Origin: an uncultured Desulfobacteraceae bacterium
Lineage (GTDB): Bacteria; Desulfobacterota; Desulfobacteria; Desulfobacterales; Desulfatirhabdiaceae
Assembly: GCA_903953895.1 (NCBI GenBank)
Contig: CAJBLH010000027.1
Coordinates: 1-64,000, forward strand
Reading direction: 5' to 3'
DNA length: 64,000 nucleotides
Shown: positions 27,701 to 35,122 of the stretch, in pieces
Layout of the letters: every line of letters starts with the position of its first letter
How positions within the stretch are numbered: position 1 is the stretch's first letter
Program-made: the position numbers and the translations under genes
Notes under the pieces: model-generated
What the model was told of the DNA's origin: nothing
Databases searched by the model: none
What the model saw: only the letters and a program-made list of their open reading frames with translations

Positions 27701-28702
27701 CGCGATATGGAAGTTATCGTGACTATGCTCGACAGTCTTCATTCGAAAACCTTGAACCGGGATACCGGTGTGGACTCCCGCCTGATTCTTGCGCTCATGG
27801 ATCGCTTCCCGTTTACGCTTCAGGTGGAAGATCCTTCCCACTTCTGGGCGGATGCACCGGACCGGTATCAAAAGTTTGCGGAGACGTATCTGAAATTGGT
27901 CAAGGATCGTAATCGCCTGATGTTTGACATCAATGTCGTTCCCGACCGCAATATAGAAAAATCGCATTCTCCCTCTCAGACGGCAGTGGGGATCGAGCTG
28001 GCCCAGACCGTGATTGCCGCCAGACAGGCATCCGGAAGGGTTGCCGTTTACAGTGAAGGAACCATGCCCTATCCGGATATCGAGGCGATTTCCCGGGTGC
28101 TGGCCAACGATACCGTTGTGGAAAACCTCTCGAATTCCTGGACCGTGGAATCGAAAGACGCTGTTATCCTGAGCGCACCCGGCCTCTGGCGGGATTATCA
28201 GATCAACGGCAAAATTTGGCCCGGCTGGGGAGATAACGCCATCTACATGCCTGCAGGAAAACATTTGATTTCACCGTTAGACCGCAAGTATAAGCTGATG
28301 GATACGTCCGCTCTGGATATCCGTATGCTCCGTTTTTCCGGAGACATGGATTCGCTGACGCCCACTCTGGATGGATTTGAATTTACCTACGATTCCACGC
28401 TGCGGACGATTGCACTCCTGAACCGGGAGCCGCATGAGATTCAGATTGACGGCAGAAAAACCGATGGGCGTTCCATGGGGTTTGCCGGCAACTGGATCGT
28501 TTTGCTTCCAAGCGGCAAGCACCGGGTGGAAATCATTGCCGACAGCACGGCATCGACGATCGTCAATACTACCAGCCTTTACAGCGCAACAGCGATCGTC
28601 ATTTTTGGAACCGTAGCCTGCGGCCTGCTGGGATTGCTGTATATGGCCATCTTGGTACGCCGTACTTTCGCAGGCGCCGTTCGTCGCAGCACGCATTTAT
28701 AA
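24719..28702 (+). CDS. DUF2334 deacetylase-TIM barrel fusion, membrane anchored
   Basis: A 1327-residue periplasmic multidomain protein. Residues 1-23 are a signal peptide; 24-235 is an amidotransferase-like Rossmann segment (ADVLIVHDSLPG). Residues 239-490 match DUF2334, a polysaccharide-deacetylase-like fold: ALVRIEDVSVDSEPDD, VMHGVTHQYHG near 304 with likely metal His, and WETPHYVAS near 364. Residues 590-770 look like a second amidotransferase-like domain (RAVVLWDDTF, VRKGGRLILDGPS). Residues 784-1200 form a glycosidase-like barrel with YDWDGVNIAELNYD near 904. A helix at about 1286-1316 with trailing Arg anchors the C-terminus. Deacetylase plus glycosidase in one protein beside a GT2 parallels PgaB/PgaC, but order and families differ. 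Domain limits are estimates. Confidence 0.75.
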   Translation: MVIRLLFQIVFFVILTVGEGASAVSPVIALPPVIPAADVLIVHDSLPGPLPPGWIDGNNVLDLLGHFGLKGTLQPIENYRSGDIARFRFVTVLGIDERKMSYPQDFLSDIRNARIPVFWIANHVEELMKDLQFAESLGFKLSESVPMLGFQSVSYKGRLLIKGEPVLFPIEIQNPSKVQVLATAIGKDGGSMPYMVRSGAFWYCADSPFSYAEEGDRYLVFCDLLHDFFGIQHPQERNALVRIEDVSVDSEPDDLRALADYLYGKKIPFQVSLIPIFKDPETKEEIYLSDRPQFVRAIHYMVSRGATIVMHGVTHQYHGRSGDDYEFWDDQSGKPVSGDSQDVVEQKLRAGLEECFANDIYPVTWETPHYVASENTYRTVAKYFNSSYERVSSVNHAAAGHYFPYPTVDRFGRFIIPESIGFIEMEKPSPEALVKNAERTLVVRDGMASFFFHPFLDLKYLKQSVEGIQKLGYRFISIRDYNLRVHLDDRLVQTATGSIALTPHAKYMHRICQQADGRLSGESYLEKNSQGVITDPGVVPANAVLVMEGVNEILAQKDQNSPGKWEMFKSWIQSGLYKKSTVASPLEQPRAVVLWDDTFAKEDWNNQSSYVSVLSLYGFRTSTVDWKAFEMDSIPEGAIVVVPQAVAVKLPDSSVKSIQSYVRKGGRLILDGPSPLSQSVGVQKQKRSIKVRSVEEMLYGAQEVIWNPSATVPRFTISKTLAVYVRDEESELPLAVLGGFYEGRFLYLGVRFDPISKLGFTRYPYLVHYLREGFKLNLPAQRKQLELYFDPALAKRQGAEDKLAEQWSRMGVRAIYAAAYQFWPKWSYNYQHLVDVCHRNGILVYAWFEFPHVSMKFWEDHPEWRAKTATNEDGHVGWRHHMDLDIPECRATVFDFAVAFLQKYDWDGVNIAELNYDTANGPETPKSYLPMGSTTRSAFLAQHHFDPILLFSPASPYYWQRNRTALKKFETFRSQRVQAWHQELLEKITPVAKARDMEVIVTMLDSLHSKTLNRDTGVDSRLILALMDRFPFTLQVEDPSHFWADAPDRYQKFAETYLKLVKDRNRLMFDINVVPDRNIEKSHSPSQTAVGIELAQTVIAARQASGRVAVYSEGTMPYPDIEAISRVLANDTVVENLSNSWTVESKDAVILSAPGLWRDYQINGKIWPGWGDNAIYMPAGKHLISPLDRKYKLMDTSALDIRMLRFSGDMDSLTPTLDGFEFTYDSTLRTIALLNREPHEIQIDGRKTDGRSMGFAGNWIVLLPSGKHRVEIIADSTASTIVNTTSLYSATAIVIFGTVACGLLGLLYMAILVRRTFAGAVRRSTHL

Positions 28703-28741
28703 GAGATTTTTTTCAATGGTGGGAGTTTAATAGGATCGTTC

Positions 28742-30028
28742 ATGTTTTCGCATCTGGTTTTGAATTACACATTCGTTTTTAGTGTCGTCGTCATCTGGTT
28801 CATGCTGGGGTATCAGTTTATCCTCTTCATGCTGGGGTATCTATATGGATTTCGGGCACAGCGCAGACGCCAGGAAATCGAGCAAGCCTGCCCGGAGCTT
28901 CCGGAAATTTCCATCATGATTCCTGCTCACAATGAGGGGATGGTGATTGCCAAGACGCTGGATGCGCTGCTGAATCTCCATTATCCACTGGAAAAAATTG
29001 AATTTCTGGTCATCAACGACGGCAGTACAGATGATACGGCAAGTATTGTCGAAACCATCGCTGCCCGGGACGCCAGGGTGCGGCTCTTCAATGTTCCTGA
29101 GGCATTGGCTGCGCGGGGCAAGTCGGCGGCGTTGAATCAAGGGCTTAAACTCTGCCGTTATAACATCATCGGAATTTTCGATGCCGATAATACGCCCGAG
29201 CCGGATTCGATCATTCACCTTGCCCGCCAGCTCGTTGCCGATGAACGATTGGGTGCTGTGGTCGGTAAATTTCGCTGTATCAACAAGAAGAAAAATCTTC
29301 TGACCCGTTTCATCAATATTGAGGGACTGGCCTTTCAGTGGATTATCCAGGCCGGCAGGTGGAATCTCTTCCAGATGGCGACCCTTCCAGGCACCAATTA
29401 TCTGATGCGGCGGACGCTGATCGAGGCGCTGGGAGGGTGGGATACGAAAGCGCTGACCGAAGACTCGGAACTCTCCATTCGTATCTACGAGGCCGGGTAT
29501 CTGATCAAGTTCGTTCCCTATGCCGTCACCTGGGAGCAGGAGCCCGAGACCCTGCGGGTCTGGTTCAAACAGCGGGTCCGGTGGGCGAGGGGGAACAATT
29601 ACGTACTTGAAAAGCACATCGGCCGGATATTTAAAATCAGACCACGGATTGTGGGGATGGAGCTTTTTTATACCATGGCTGTGTACTATCTTTTTTTTCT
29701 GGCGATCCTGCTCTCGGACCTGCTTTTTTTTCTGGCGGTTAGTGGCTGGATTTCAATTCCGGTTCCGGGCCCGTATCAGGAGGTGTGGTATTTTGCATTT
29801 GGCCTCTTTACGCTGGAGCTGATCATCGCTTTGTCACGCGAGCGGGAAGATACGCCGGTCAATATCGTACTTATCATCCTGTCTTATTTTACTTACTGCC
29901 AGCTCTGGATCGCAGTTGTGCTGAAAGGTGTTTACGATGATTTTGTTTTGCGGCGCGAGCATAAATGGGATAAAACTCAGCGGTTCGAGGTCGACCTCCA
30001 GGAATGTGAACAGTTGATTAAAGGATAG
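28742..30028 (+). CDS. Processive family 2 glycosyltransferase (PgaC/BcsA-like)
   Basis: A 428-residue inner-membrane polysaccharide synthase. One or two N-terminal helices (residues 8-40) precede a cytosolic GT2 domain with ISIMIPAHNEG, FLVINDGSTDDT, the metal-binding FDADNTPEPD, the base motif LTEDSELSIR, and KQRVRWARG, equivalent to Q(Q/R)xRW of processive synthases. At least three C-terminal helices follow (about 303-395). These are the marks of cellulose, hyaluronan or poly-N-acetylglucosamine synthases. No PilZ domain is fused. It starts 39 bases after the deacetylase fusion gene and is probably co-transcribed, making the synthase of a three-gene exopolysaccharide unit. Confidence 0.88.
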   Translation: MFSHLVLNYTFVFSVVVIWFMLGYQFILFMLGYLYGFRAQRRRQEIEQACPELPEISIMIPAHNEGMVIAKTLDALLNLHYPLEKIEFLVINDGSTDDTASIVETIAARDARVRLFNVPEALAARGKSAALNQGLKLCRYNIIGIFDADNTPEPDSIIHLARQLVADERLGAVVGKFRCINKKKNLLTRFINIEGLAFQWIIQAGRWNLFQMATLPGTNYLMRRTLIEALGGWDTKALTEDSELSIRIYEAGYLIKFVPYAVTWEQEPETLRVWFKQRVRWARGNNYVLEKHIGRIFKIRPRIVGMELFYTMAVYYLFFLAILLSDLLFFLAVSGWISIPVPGPYQEVWYFAFGLFTLELIIALSREREDTPVNIVLIILSYFTYCQLWIAVVLKGVYDDFVLRREHKWDKTQRFEVDLQECEQLIKG

Positions 30029-30067
30029 CCTTTTCCAAGATACTTACCATTCTCTTAAGGATATCAT

Positions 30068-30934
30068 ATGGAAGAACATCCGATTTTAGAAAAAACACAG
30101 AGTGAAAAAAAATTTTATATTTTAGGGGATGCGCGGGTACTGAATACCAAAGCACCTGCAATTTTTTCTTCAATCATGAAAAAAGCCGATATAAAGGGCA
30201 GTTATGAGCCTTTCGTGATCACTCCCGGAAAGCTGGGCGATGCGGTAAAAGAAATCAGACTGATGAATGTTGCCGGGGCCAACGTTACCATCCCCTACAA
30301 AGAGTCGATCATTCCTTATCTTGACGACCTCTCCGAGGGGGCGACCATTATTGGATCCATCAACACCATTGTTACGGTTGGTAATAAACTCAAAGGGTAT
30401 AATACGAATGCCATCGGCTTTATGGACTCCCTCAAGGACGCCGGATTGGATGTTGCCGGCAAGTCCGTCCTCGTATTCGGAACCGGTGGTGCGGCCAGAG
30501 CCGTTGTATTCATCCTCAACTGGGTTCGTGCCAATCCGATTCTGATTACCGGCCGAAGCCAGGGTAAGATCAATGCCATCACCAAACAGATCGGCGGTCA
30601 GTCTATATCCCTGAGCACGCTTCCGGATAGCCCCCTTCCGGTCAATCTTGTGGTCAATGCCACATCGGTATCCAGTCCAGGTGAGTCTCCGGAATTGGCC
30701 GCACTGGTGCAGCAGCTCCAATTGCCAAATTGTGAGATGGTGATCGATCTGAATTACGGTCGTTCCCGTAATTTCTGGCAGGACATGGCGCAAAGCAAAG
30801 GCATTCCGTTTATGGACGGCCTGTCTTCCCTTGCCAATCAGGCCAAACGCACATTTGCCCTGTGGACGGGGATAGATATCAATCATGAAGATGTGTTAGC
30901 AGCCATTCAGGATGCCTCGACAGCCGCCGACTAG
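30068..30934 (+). CDS. Shikimate dehydrogenase-like protein with altered active site
   Basis: A 288-residue AroE-family protein. Recognisable are NVTIPYK with the catalytic Lys, SINTIV, the nucleotide-binding VLVFGTGGAARAVVF, VNATSV and GLSSLANQAKRTFALWTG with the conserved Gln. Two canonical features are missing. The N-terminal shikimate-binding SxS motif (usually HSxSP) is replaced by LNTKAP, and the catalytic Asp of GxNTDxxGF is Asn (GYNTNAIGF, read from codons AAT ACG AAT). It is therefore probably not a normal shikimate dehydrogenase. It starts 39 bases after the GT2 synthase, suggesting co-transcription with the polysaccharide locus. The family call is firm, the reaction open. Confidence 0.8.
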   Translation: MEEHPILEKTQSEKKFYILGDARVLNTKAPAIFSSIMKKADIKGSYEPFVITPGKLGDAVKEIRLMNVAGANVTIPYKESIIPYLDDLSEGATIIGSINTIVTVGNKLKGYNTNAIGFMDSLKDAGLDVAGKSVLVFGTGGAARAVVFILNWVRANPILITGRSQGKINAITKQIGGQSISLSTLPDSPLPVNLVVNATSVSSPGESPELAALVQQLQLPNCEMVIDLNYGRSRNFWQDMAQSKGIPFMDGLSSLANQAKRTFALWTGIDINHEDVLAAIQDASTAAD

Positions 30935-30980
30935 CTCTTTCATCATCATCCACATCGATTCATTAAAAAGCAATGGCGCA

Positions 30981-31238
30981 TCATCGATCCGCTTTGTGGT
31001 CGATAGGGTTGTATGCGGGAGCTGCTTTTTTCCAACCAAGCGGACAGTTCATAACATCAGGATAGTAACCCCTTGGGCTTCTGCAATAGTATCGATAGCT
31101 GGGATCGCCTACAGTCATTTGCAGCGCCGGTGTTTTCGGTATGAGGGGCCGTGCGACTTCAACGGTTCTATAGTAGGTCCGTTGGTAAGTCCTGGGAGGA
31201 GATTCGTAAAAAAGAGGGAGGGGATAGATTTTTTTCGG
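30981..31238 (-). pseudogene. 3' remnant of a YYC..GYYP..CPxGW protein
   Basis: On the minus strand an open frame without a start codon follows an in-frame TGA. It encodes about 85 residues ending YRYYCRSPRGYYPDVMNC, then PLGWKKAAP, then a stop. This is the C-terminal signature of a common proteobacterial envelope protein family (YYCxxPxGYYPYVxxCPxGW, from memory). The body of such a protein, normally with a lipoprotein signal and glycine zipper, is absent; upstream in the same frame only FGCVIGRG precedes the stop. I read it as a decayed gene fragment. The rest of the 347-base gap (30935-31281) holds nothing else. Confidence 0.5.
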
Positions 31239-31281
31239 TCATCCCCGACCGATAACGCACCCAAAATCATTATCTGCAAAG

Positions 31282-31686
31282 CTATAGATATTCACTCAGT
31301 TTCTGTTTTAGTTCTATGGGAACCGCGATGGACTTGTTTTCCTCATAATCGAAACAGACCTGAACGGATTCGCCTGTTGCAAATGTTGCGGATTCATCTG
31401 TCTGGTCCGCCAGACGATAGGCCAGTACAAAACTCTTGTTCCCAATTTCCTTTACCCACATCTCCAGGGAGACCAGGCTGTTCAGTTTGATGGGGCTGAT
31501 AAAGTCGCAACCAATGTTAGCCAGAATAAATGGAAAAAGTGAGAAACCCGATCCTCTTGATATTTTCAGAAAAAAAACCTTTCTTCCTTCTTCAAAATAT
31601 GTGAAGAATACCGCGTTGTTGACATGTCCCATGCTGTCAATATCTCTAAATCTTACTTGAATTTGGGTCTTGAATATGTTTTTCAC
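31282..31686 (-). CDS. Hotdog-fold acyl-CoA thioesterase (4HBT/YbgC-like)
   Basis: A 134-residue single hotdog domain. The active-site loop RFRDIDSMGHVNNAVFFTYF carries the Asp and the GHVNN motif of the 4-hydroxybenzoyl-CoA thioesterase family. The central helix continues EEGRKVFF. Such enzymes hydrolyse acyl-CoA or acyl-ACP; no substrate can be inferred. It stands alone, divergent from the zinc-knuckle gene across a 174-base AT-rich gap that must hold both promoters. Confidence 0.88.
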   Translation of the reverse strand: MKNIFKTQIQVRFRDIDSMGHVNNAVFFTYFEEGRKVFFLKISRGSGFSLFPFILANIGCDFISPIKLNSLVSLEMWVKEIGNKSFVLAYRLADQTDESATFATGESVQVCFDYEENKSIAVPIELKQKLSEYL

Positions 31687-31860
31687 GCTATCTTTCCCTC
31701 AAATTACTTGCACTATTTTCAGATGCGGCATTCATTTCTTCCATTGAAATAAGCCGTTGAAAATGGAATACAAGATTGATTAAATGATGTTTTTATAATA
31801 AAGTACCCAACAAAGAAGTCAATGAGTCTATATCAATATAATTATAGGAAATATTAGCAC

Positions 31861-32706
31861 ATGTCAATTACTCTAGATGATAATGCAGTTGATGTCTTCA
31901 AATTGTATGATGAGCTGGCCGTCGCTTATGCTAAAGATATCGATGGCTACAAATCGATCCTTAAGGCAATCGAGGTGATGATCGTTCAGAAAGAAGAGGT
32001 GCTGGACGCCCTTAAAAATCAAACACTCGATTTGATTAAAAGTTCACTGTCAGCCCCTGCTGTTTCGCCTTCCATGGAGGCCCCTTCTCCGCAATCGGTA
32101 AAGAAATTCAATTATGCGGGTGTAGATGAAAACGATCTGGCGCCGGAGAATGTCGTTTCCGGCCTGCCGGATGCTGTTCCAGACAAGGAAATGCCTCCGA
32201 AATCTGAACGCACACGTCAAAAGAAAACATCCCAGCAGGCAAAGAGAAAGATAGTGCGGTCCGAAAAGCCTAAAAAGCAGCCCCTTCAATCCAAAAGCAC
32301 AGCAGAGAAAAGCTGGAACGATCGACTGCCGCCGAAAGCTTCAAAAAGACAGATTTCCAGGGCTGAATCAACCGGCGACGACTCTGATATTAAATGTCTC
32401 TATCACCCTGAAATTGCGGCAGTCGACCACGGACGACAATTGTGTTCTTCCTGTAAATGGAAACTCATCAACAGCGGTCTGTTGAATTTTCATAAAGAGC
32501 CCGAGGTGATTGCATTTTTGAAGGGTGAAATAACCAAATTTCCGAATTTGGGGCAGTCCATGTGCCCCATTCATCCCGAGGTTCCGTCATACAACAGGAA
32601 AACGGCATTATGTAAAGTTTGCCAAAAGAAAGCCAACGGAATCGGGATTCAGAATCGGCAATTAAATGAAGAAGAGCTTAATCTATTGCGGAATCCTTCT
32701 TTGTAG
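31861..32706 (+). CDS. Hypothetical protein with two CxxH-x12-CxxC knuckles
   Basis: A 281-residue cytosolic protein not recognised as a family member. Residues 1-65 are helical and acidic (VFKLYDELAVAYAKDIDGYK). Residues 66-170 are a low-complexity Lys/Ser/Pro linker. Then come two metal knuckles of identical spacing: CLYHPEIAAVDHGRQLCSSC and CPIHPEVPSYNRKTALCKVC, each CxxH-x12-CxxC, about 50 residues apart. They look like duplicated zinc sites for protein or nucleic-acid binding. It precedes the cobalamin-domain/GGDEF pair by 115 bases on the same strand, so a shared transcript is possible but not shown. Confidence 0.65.
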   Translation: MSITLDDNAVDVFKLYDELAVAYAKDIDGYKSILKAIEVMIVQKEEVLDALKNQTLDLIKSSLSAPAVSPSMEAPSPQSVKKFNYAGVDENDLAPENVVSGLPDAVPDKEMPPKSERTRQKKTSQQAKRKIVRSEKPKKQPLQSKSTAEKSWNDRLPPKASKRQISRAESTGDDSDIKCLYHPEIAAVDHGRQLCSSCKWKLINSGLLNFHKEPEVIAFLKGEITKFPNLGQSMCPIHPEVPSYNRKTALCKVCQKKANGIGIQNRQLNEEELNLLRNPSL

Positions 32707-32821
32707 GCATCTTTTTGATTTTCTAAATCCGACTGTAAACGACTATACTTGGAATGCTACGTCAATCAACTGAGAACATTGCCCGTCATTCATGATTTGA
32801 ATCGGCATGGAGAATGATGAC

Positions 32822-33457
32822 ATGATCGAAGATAGCGTCTATCAGAATTATTTTACAGCCCTTCTTGCAGGCAGTCGTTCGGCATGTCATGACATCGTTC
32901 AGAAACTGCTTGATGCGGATACCGAGATCAGAGAGATTTATGAAAAACTGTTTCAACAAAGTATGTATAAGGTTGGCGAGCTGTGGGAAAACAATCTTAT
33001 CACCGTTGCCGGGGAGCATTTGGCGACATCCATCACGGAAGGCGTGTTAAACCTGGTCTATCCACATCTCTTTGCGATCAAACGTGTCGGGAAAAAAGCC
33101 GTCGTGTCATGCAGCGCCAATGAATTTCACCAGATCGGCGGTAAAATGGTTGCGGATATTTTTGAGCTTAACGGCTGGGACGGTTATTTCCTTGGCGCCA
33201 ACACCCCATCGGAAGAACTGATGCGATATATCCATGAAGTTAATCCGGATATTTTGGCGTTATCTCTTAGCTTATTGTCGAATATCGACAACTTGATCCG
33301 TTGTATCGAAATCGTAAAAAGCGATTTTCCAAACCTGAATTTGCTGGTCGGCGGTCAAGCTTTCAGGTGGGGCGGTATCGACATGATCAAGTGTTTTTCC
33401 GGAGTCAAATATGTATCCTCCCTCGATAGGCTTGAAAAGTTTATCAAGGAAGTCTGA
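32822..33457 (+). CDS. Stand-alone CarH-type cobalamin-binding protein
   Basis: A 211-residue soluble protein with a four-helix cap (residues about 1-85) and a Rossmann B12-binding domain. The cap carries W55-x9-E65-H66, the Wx9EH motif typical of adenosylcobalamin photoreceptors of the CarH type. The B12 domain has E101-F-H103-Q-I-G106, matching ExHxxG with His103 as lower ligand, SLS at 148-150 and GG at 177-178. The MerR-type DNA-binding domain of CarH is absent. ATG 32822 has GGAG nine bases upstream; ATG 32807 has none. It is coupled to a GGDEF gene one base downstream, so it likely senses light or redox through cobalamin and controls that enzyme. The binding call is strong, photosensing is inference. 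Confidence 0.88.
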   Translation: MIEDSVYQNYFTALLAGSRSACHDIVQKLLDADTEIREIYEKLFQQSMYKVGELWENNLITVAGEHLATSITEGVLNLVYPHLFAIKRVGKKAVVSCSANEFHQIGGKMVADIFELNGWDGYFLGANTPSEELMRYIHEVNPDILALSLSLLSNIDNLIRCIEIVKSDFPNLNLLVGGQAFRWGGIDMIKCFSGVKYVSSLDRLEKFIKEV

Positions 33458-33458
33458 A

Positions 33459-34412
33459 ATGCTCACGGACCAACACATTCATAGCGAAATTTTTACATAT
33501 TTCACAAAACATGCACCGGTTTTATTTTTTGTTCTTTCAGAACAAGGTGTGATCAGCGATACGAATGACTATGCCGACCATATTGTCGGTTATCCGATGA
33601 CCGGAAAAATTTTCCAGGAAATCATCGTTGATTTTACGGGTAATTTCGATTTATCCGCTTTAATAATCGAACCGTCGCGTGAGCAATTGATCAATATTGG
33701 TACTGCGTCCAGGTTGCCGCAGAGTTATTATTTCATTTTCAAAAAGCTGACCGATTGCATTCTGGCTTTCGGTCGTCAGGACATTGAAGAAATCGGCAGC
33801 ATGCGCAAAGAAATTCTGTCCTTGAATCATGAATTGAATAATTTCATGCGCGAGCTTCACAAAAAAAATGCCATACTGAATCAGGTGAATGAAGATCTGC
33901 AGGCCGCCAATCAAAAGATCGAAGAACTGGCCAGAACGGATTCTTTAACGCAATTGGCCAACAGACGCTATTTCGACGAGCGAATCAGGGAAATGGCGCC
34001 TTTATCCATTCGAAAATTCCAGCCTCTTTCAGTTGTTATGACTGATATCGATAAATTTAAACAAGTCAATGATACGTTCGGGCATTTTATGGGTGATCGT
34101 GTTCTGGTCGGATATGCGGATTTGATGAAAAAACATACCAGAGCCGAAGACATTGTCGCGCGCTATGGCGGGGAAGAATTCATTATTTTGCTTCAACAGA
34201 CTGATGCCAGCCATGCTTATTTAGTAGCCGAACGCGTCAGAAAAGCGTTGACGGAGGTGAATTTGCTCAATAACGCGTATGTCGTAACAGCCAGTTTCGG
34301 CATCAGCCAGTTGAAAACAGGTGAAAGTGTTGAGACGTTTATCAACCGTGCAGACATCGCATTGTATCGGGCGAAACAATCCGGGCGGAACCGGTCCATT
34401 CTGGCTGAATGA
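33459..34412 (+). CDS. PAS-like/GGDEF diguanylate cyclase
   Basis: A 317-residue cytosolic protein that should make cyclic di-GMP. Residues about 8-110 look like a PAS-type sensor (HAPVLFFVLSEQGVISDTND). A coiled coil of about 40 residues follows (EILSLNHELNNFMRELHKKN), then the GGDEF domain: DSLTQLANRRYFDERI, MTDIDKFKQVNDTFGH, and active site GGEEF from residue 237. An RxxD inhibitory site, R228-A-E-D231, lies exactly five residues upstream, so product inhibition is expected. There are no transmembrane segments. It starts one base after the TGA of the cobalamin protein, with AAGGA inside that gene as ribosome site. Confidence 0.93.
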   Translation: MLTDQHIHSEIFTYFTKHAPVLFFVLSEQGVISDTNDYADHIVGYPMTGKIFQEIIVDFTGNFDLSALIIEPSREQLINIGTASRLPQSYYFIFKKLTDCILAFGRQDIEEIGSMRKEILSLNHELNNFMRELHKKNAILNQVNEDLQAANQKIEELARTDSLTQLANRRYFDERIREMAPLSIRKFQPLSVVMTDIDKFKQVNDTFGHFMGDRVLVGYADLMKKHTRAEDIVARYGGEEFIILLQQTDASHAYLVAERVRKALTEVNLLNNAYVVTASFGISQLKTGESVETFINRADIALYRAKQSGRNRSILAE

Positions 34413-34469
34413 AGCGTGTTTTGAACTTCTGATAGCCGGCGCCATCAGGCTGGCAACATCGGCGTGGTA

Positions 34470-35118
34470 GTAGTCTGCGGCTTTTCTGGGTGCCGATCCT
34501 CAAGCAGTACAAGGAATTGGAGCTGGGCCCGGACGTCCTCTCTCCCCTGGAAATGGGATACATCTACGAGGAGATTCTCAGGCGATTTTCGGCACAAAGC
34601 GGCGAAGAGGCCGGTGAACACTTTCGCGGGCTTGATGCATCAGTTCAACTGGCTGATTCTGGTGAACCGACGCTGGGTATGATTCCATCACACTGGCACA
34701 AGACAAAACTCCGTTATGAGATTTCAATCCACAGCGGCGGCGAAATGAAACTCCGGCCGGGCAGAAGAGGCAAAAAAGGGGATGGCCTGCCACCCCGGAA
34801 ATTTTCGGTACAGGACATGATCGACCAGATCCGCACAGCATTCGAAATCAGCGACGATGAGGCGCTTTACATCCGGCAGGTTACAGAACAAAAGGTCGCC
34901 GATCCGGTCATTCGCAGCACGGTGCAGGCCCACCATGAGGATGTGATCTATCTCGAAGGCGCTTACCGCGGGCCAGGTTGAACGGGGAAATCCGTGTCAT
35001 CTACAACGATCTGGCTCGCTACGAAGAGCTGGCCCATCCCAAATACACCGACACGGGCGGCATTTTCGATATCATGGCCGTGACCGTGATCCGGACCCAT
35101 TTGATGGAGGCGGCATAA
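34470..35118 (+). pseudogene. Remnant of a type I restriction-modification locus
   Basis: Three fragments are fused by deletion in one stretch. About 34470-34624 encodes ELGPDVLSPLEMGYIYEE and ILRRFSAQSGEEAGEHF, an HsdM fragment. About 34625-34724 encodes DSGEPTLGMIPSHWHKTKLR, the start of an HsdS-type recognition domain. About 34725-35118 encodes an HsdR-like C-terminus (EALYIRQVTEQKVADPVIRS). It then needs a frameshift near 34975 to continue LNGEIRVIYNDLARYEEL and PKYTDTGGIFDIMAVTVI. No methyltransferase motif, complete target-recognition domain or helicase is left, so no activity is expected. Family naming is from memory of conserved segments. Confidence 0.65.
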
Positions 35119-35122
35119 CGCT

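Noticed and set aside
30912..31490. 192-codon plus-strand frame between AroE-like and thioesterase genes
   Set aside because: It overlaps the thioesterase gene on the other strand, has no family likeness, and the minus-strand remnant at 30981-31238 explains the region better.
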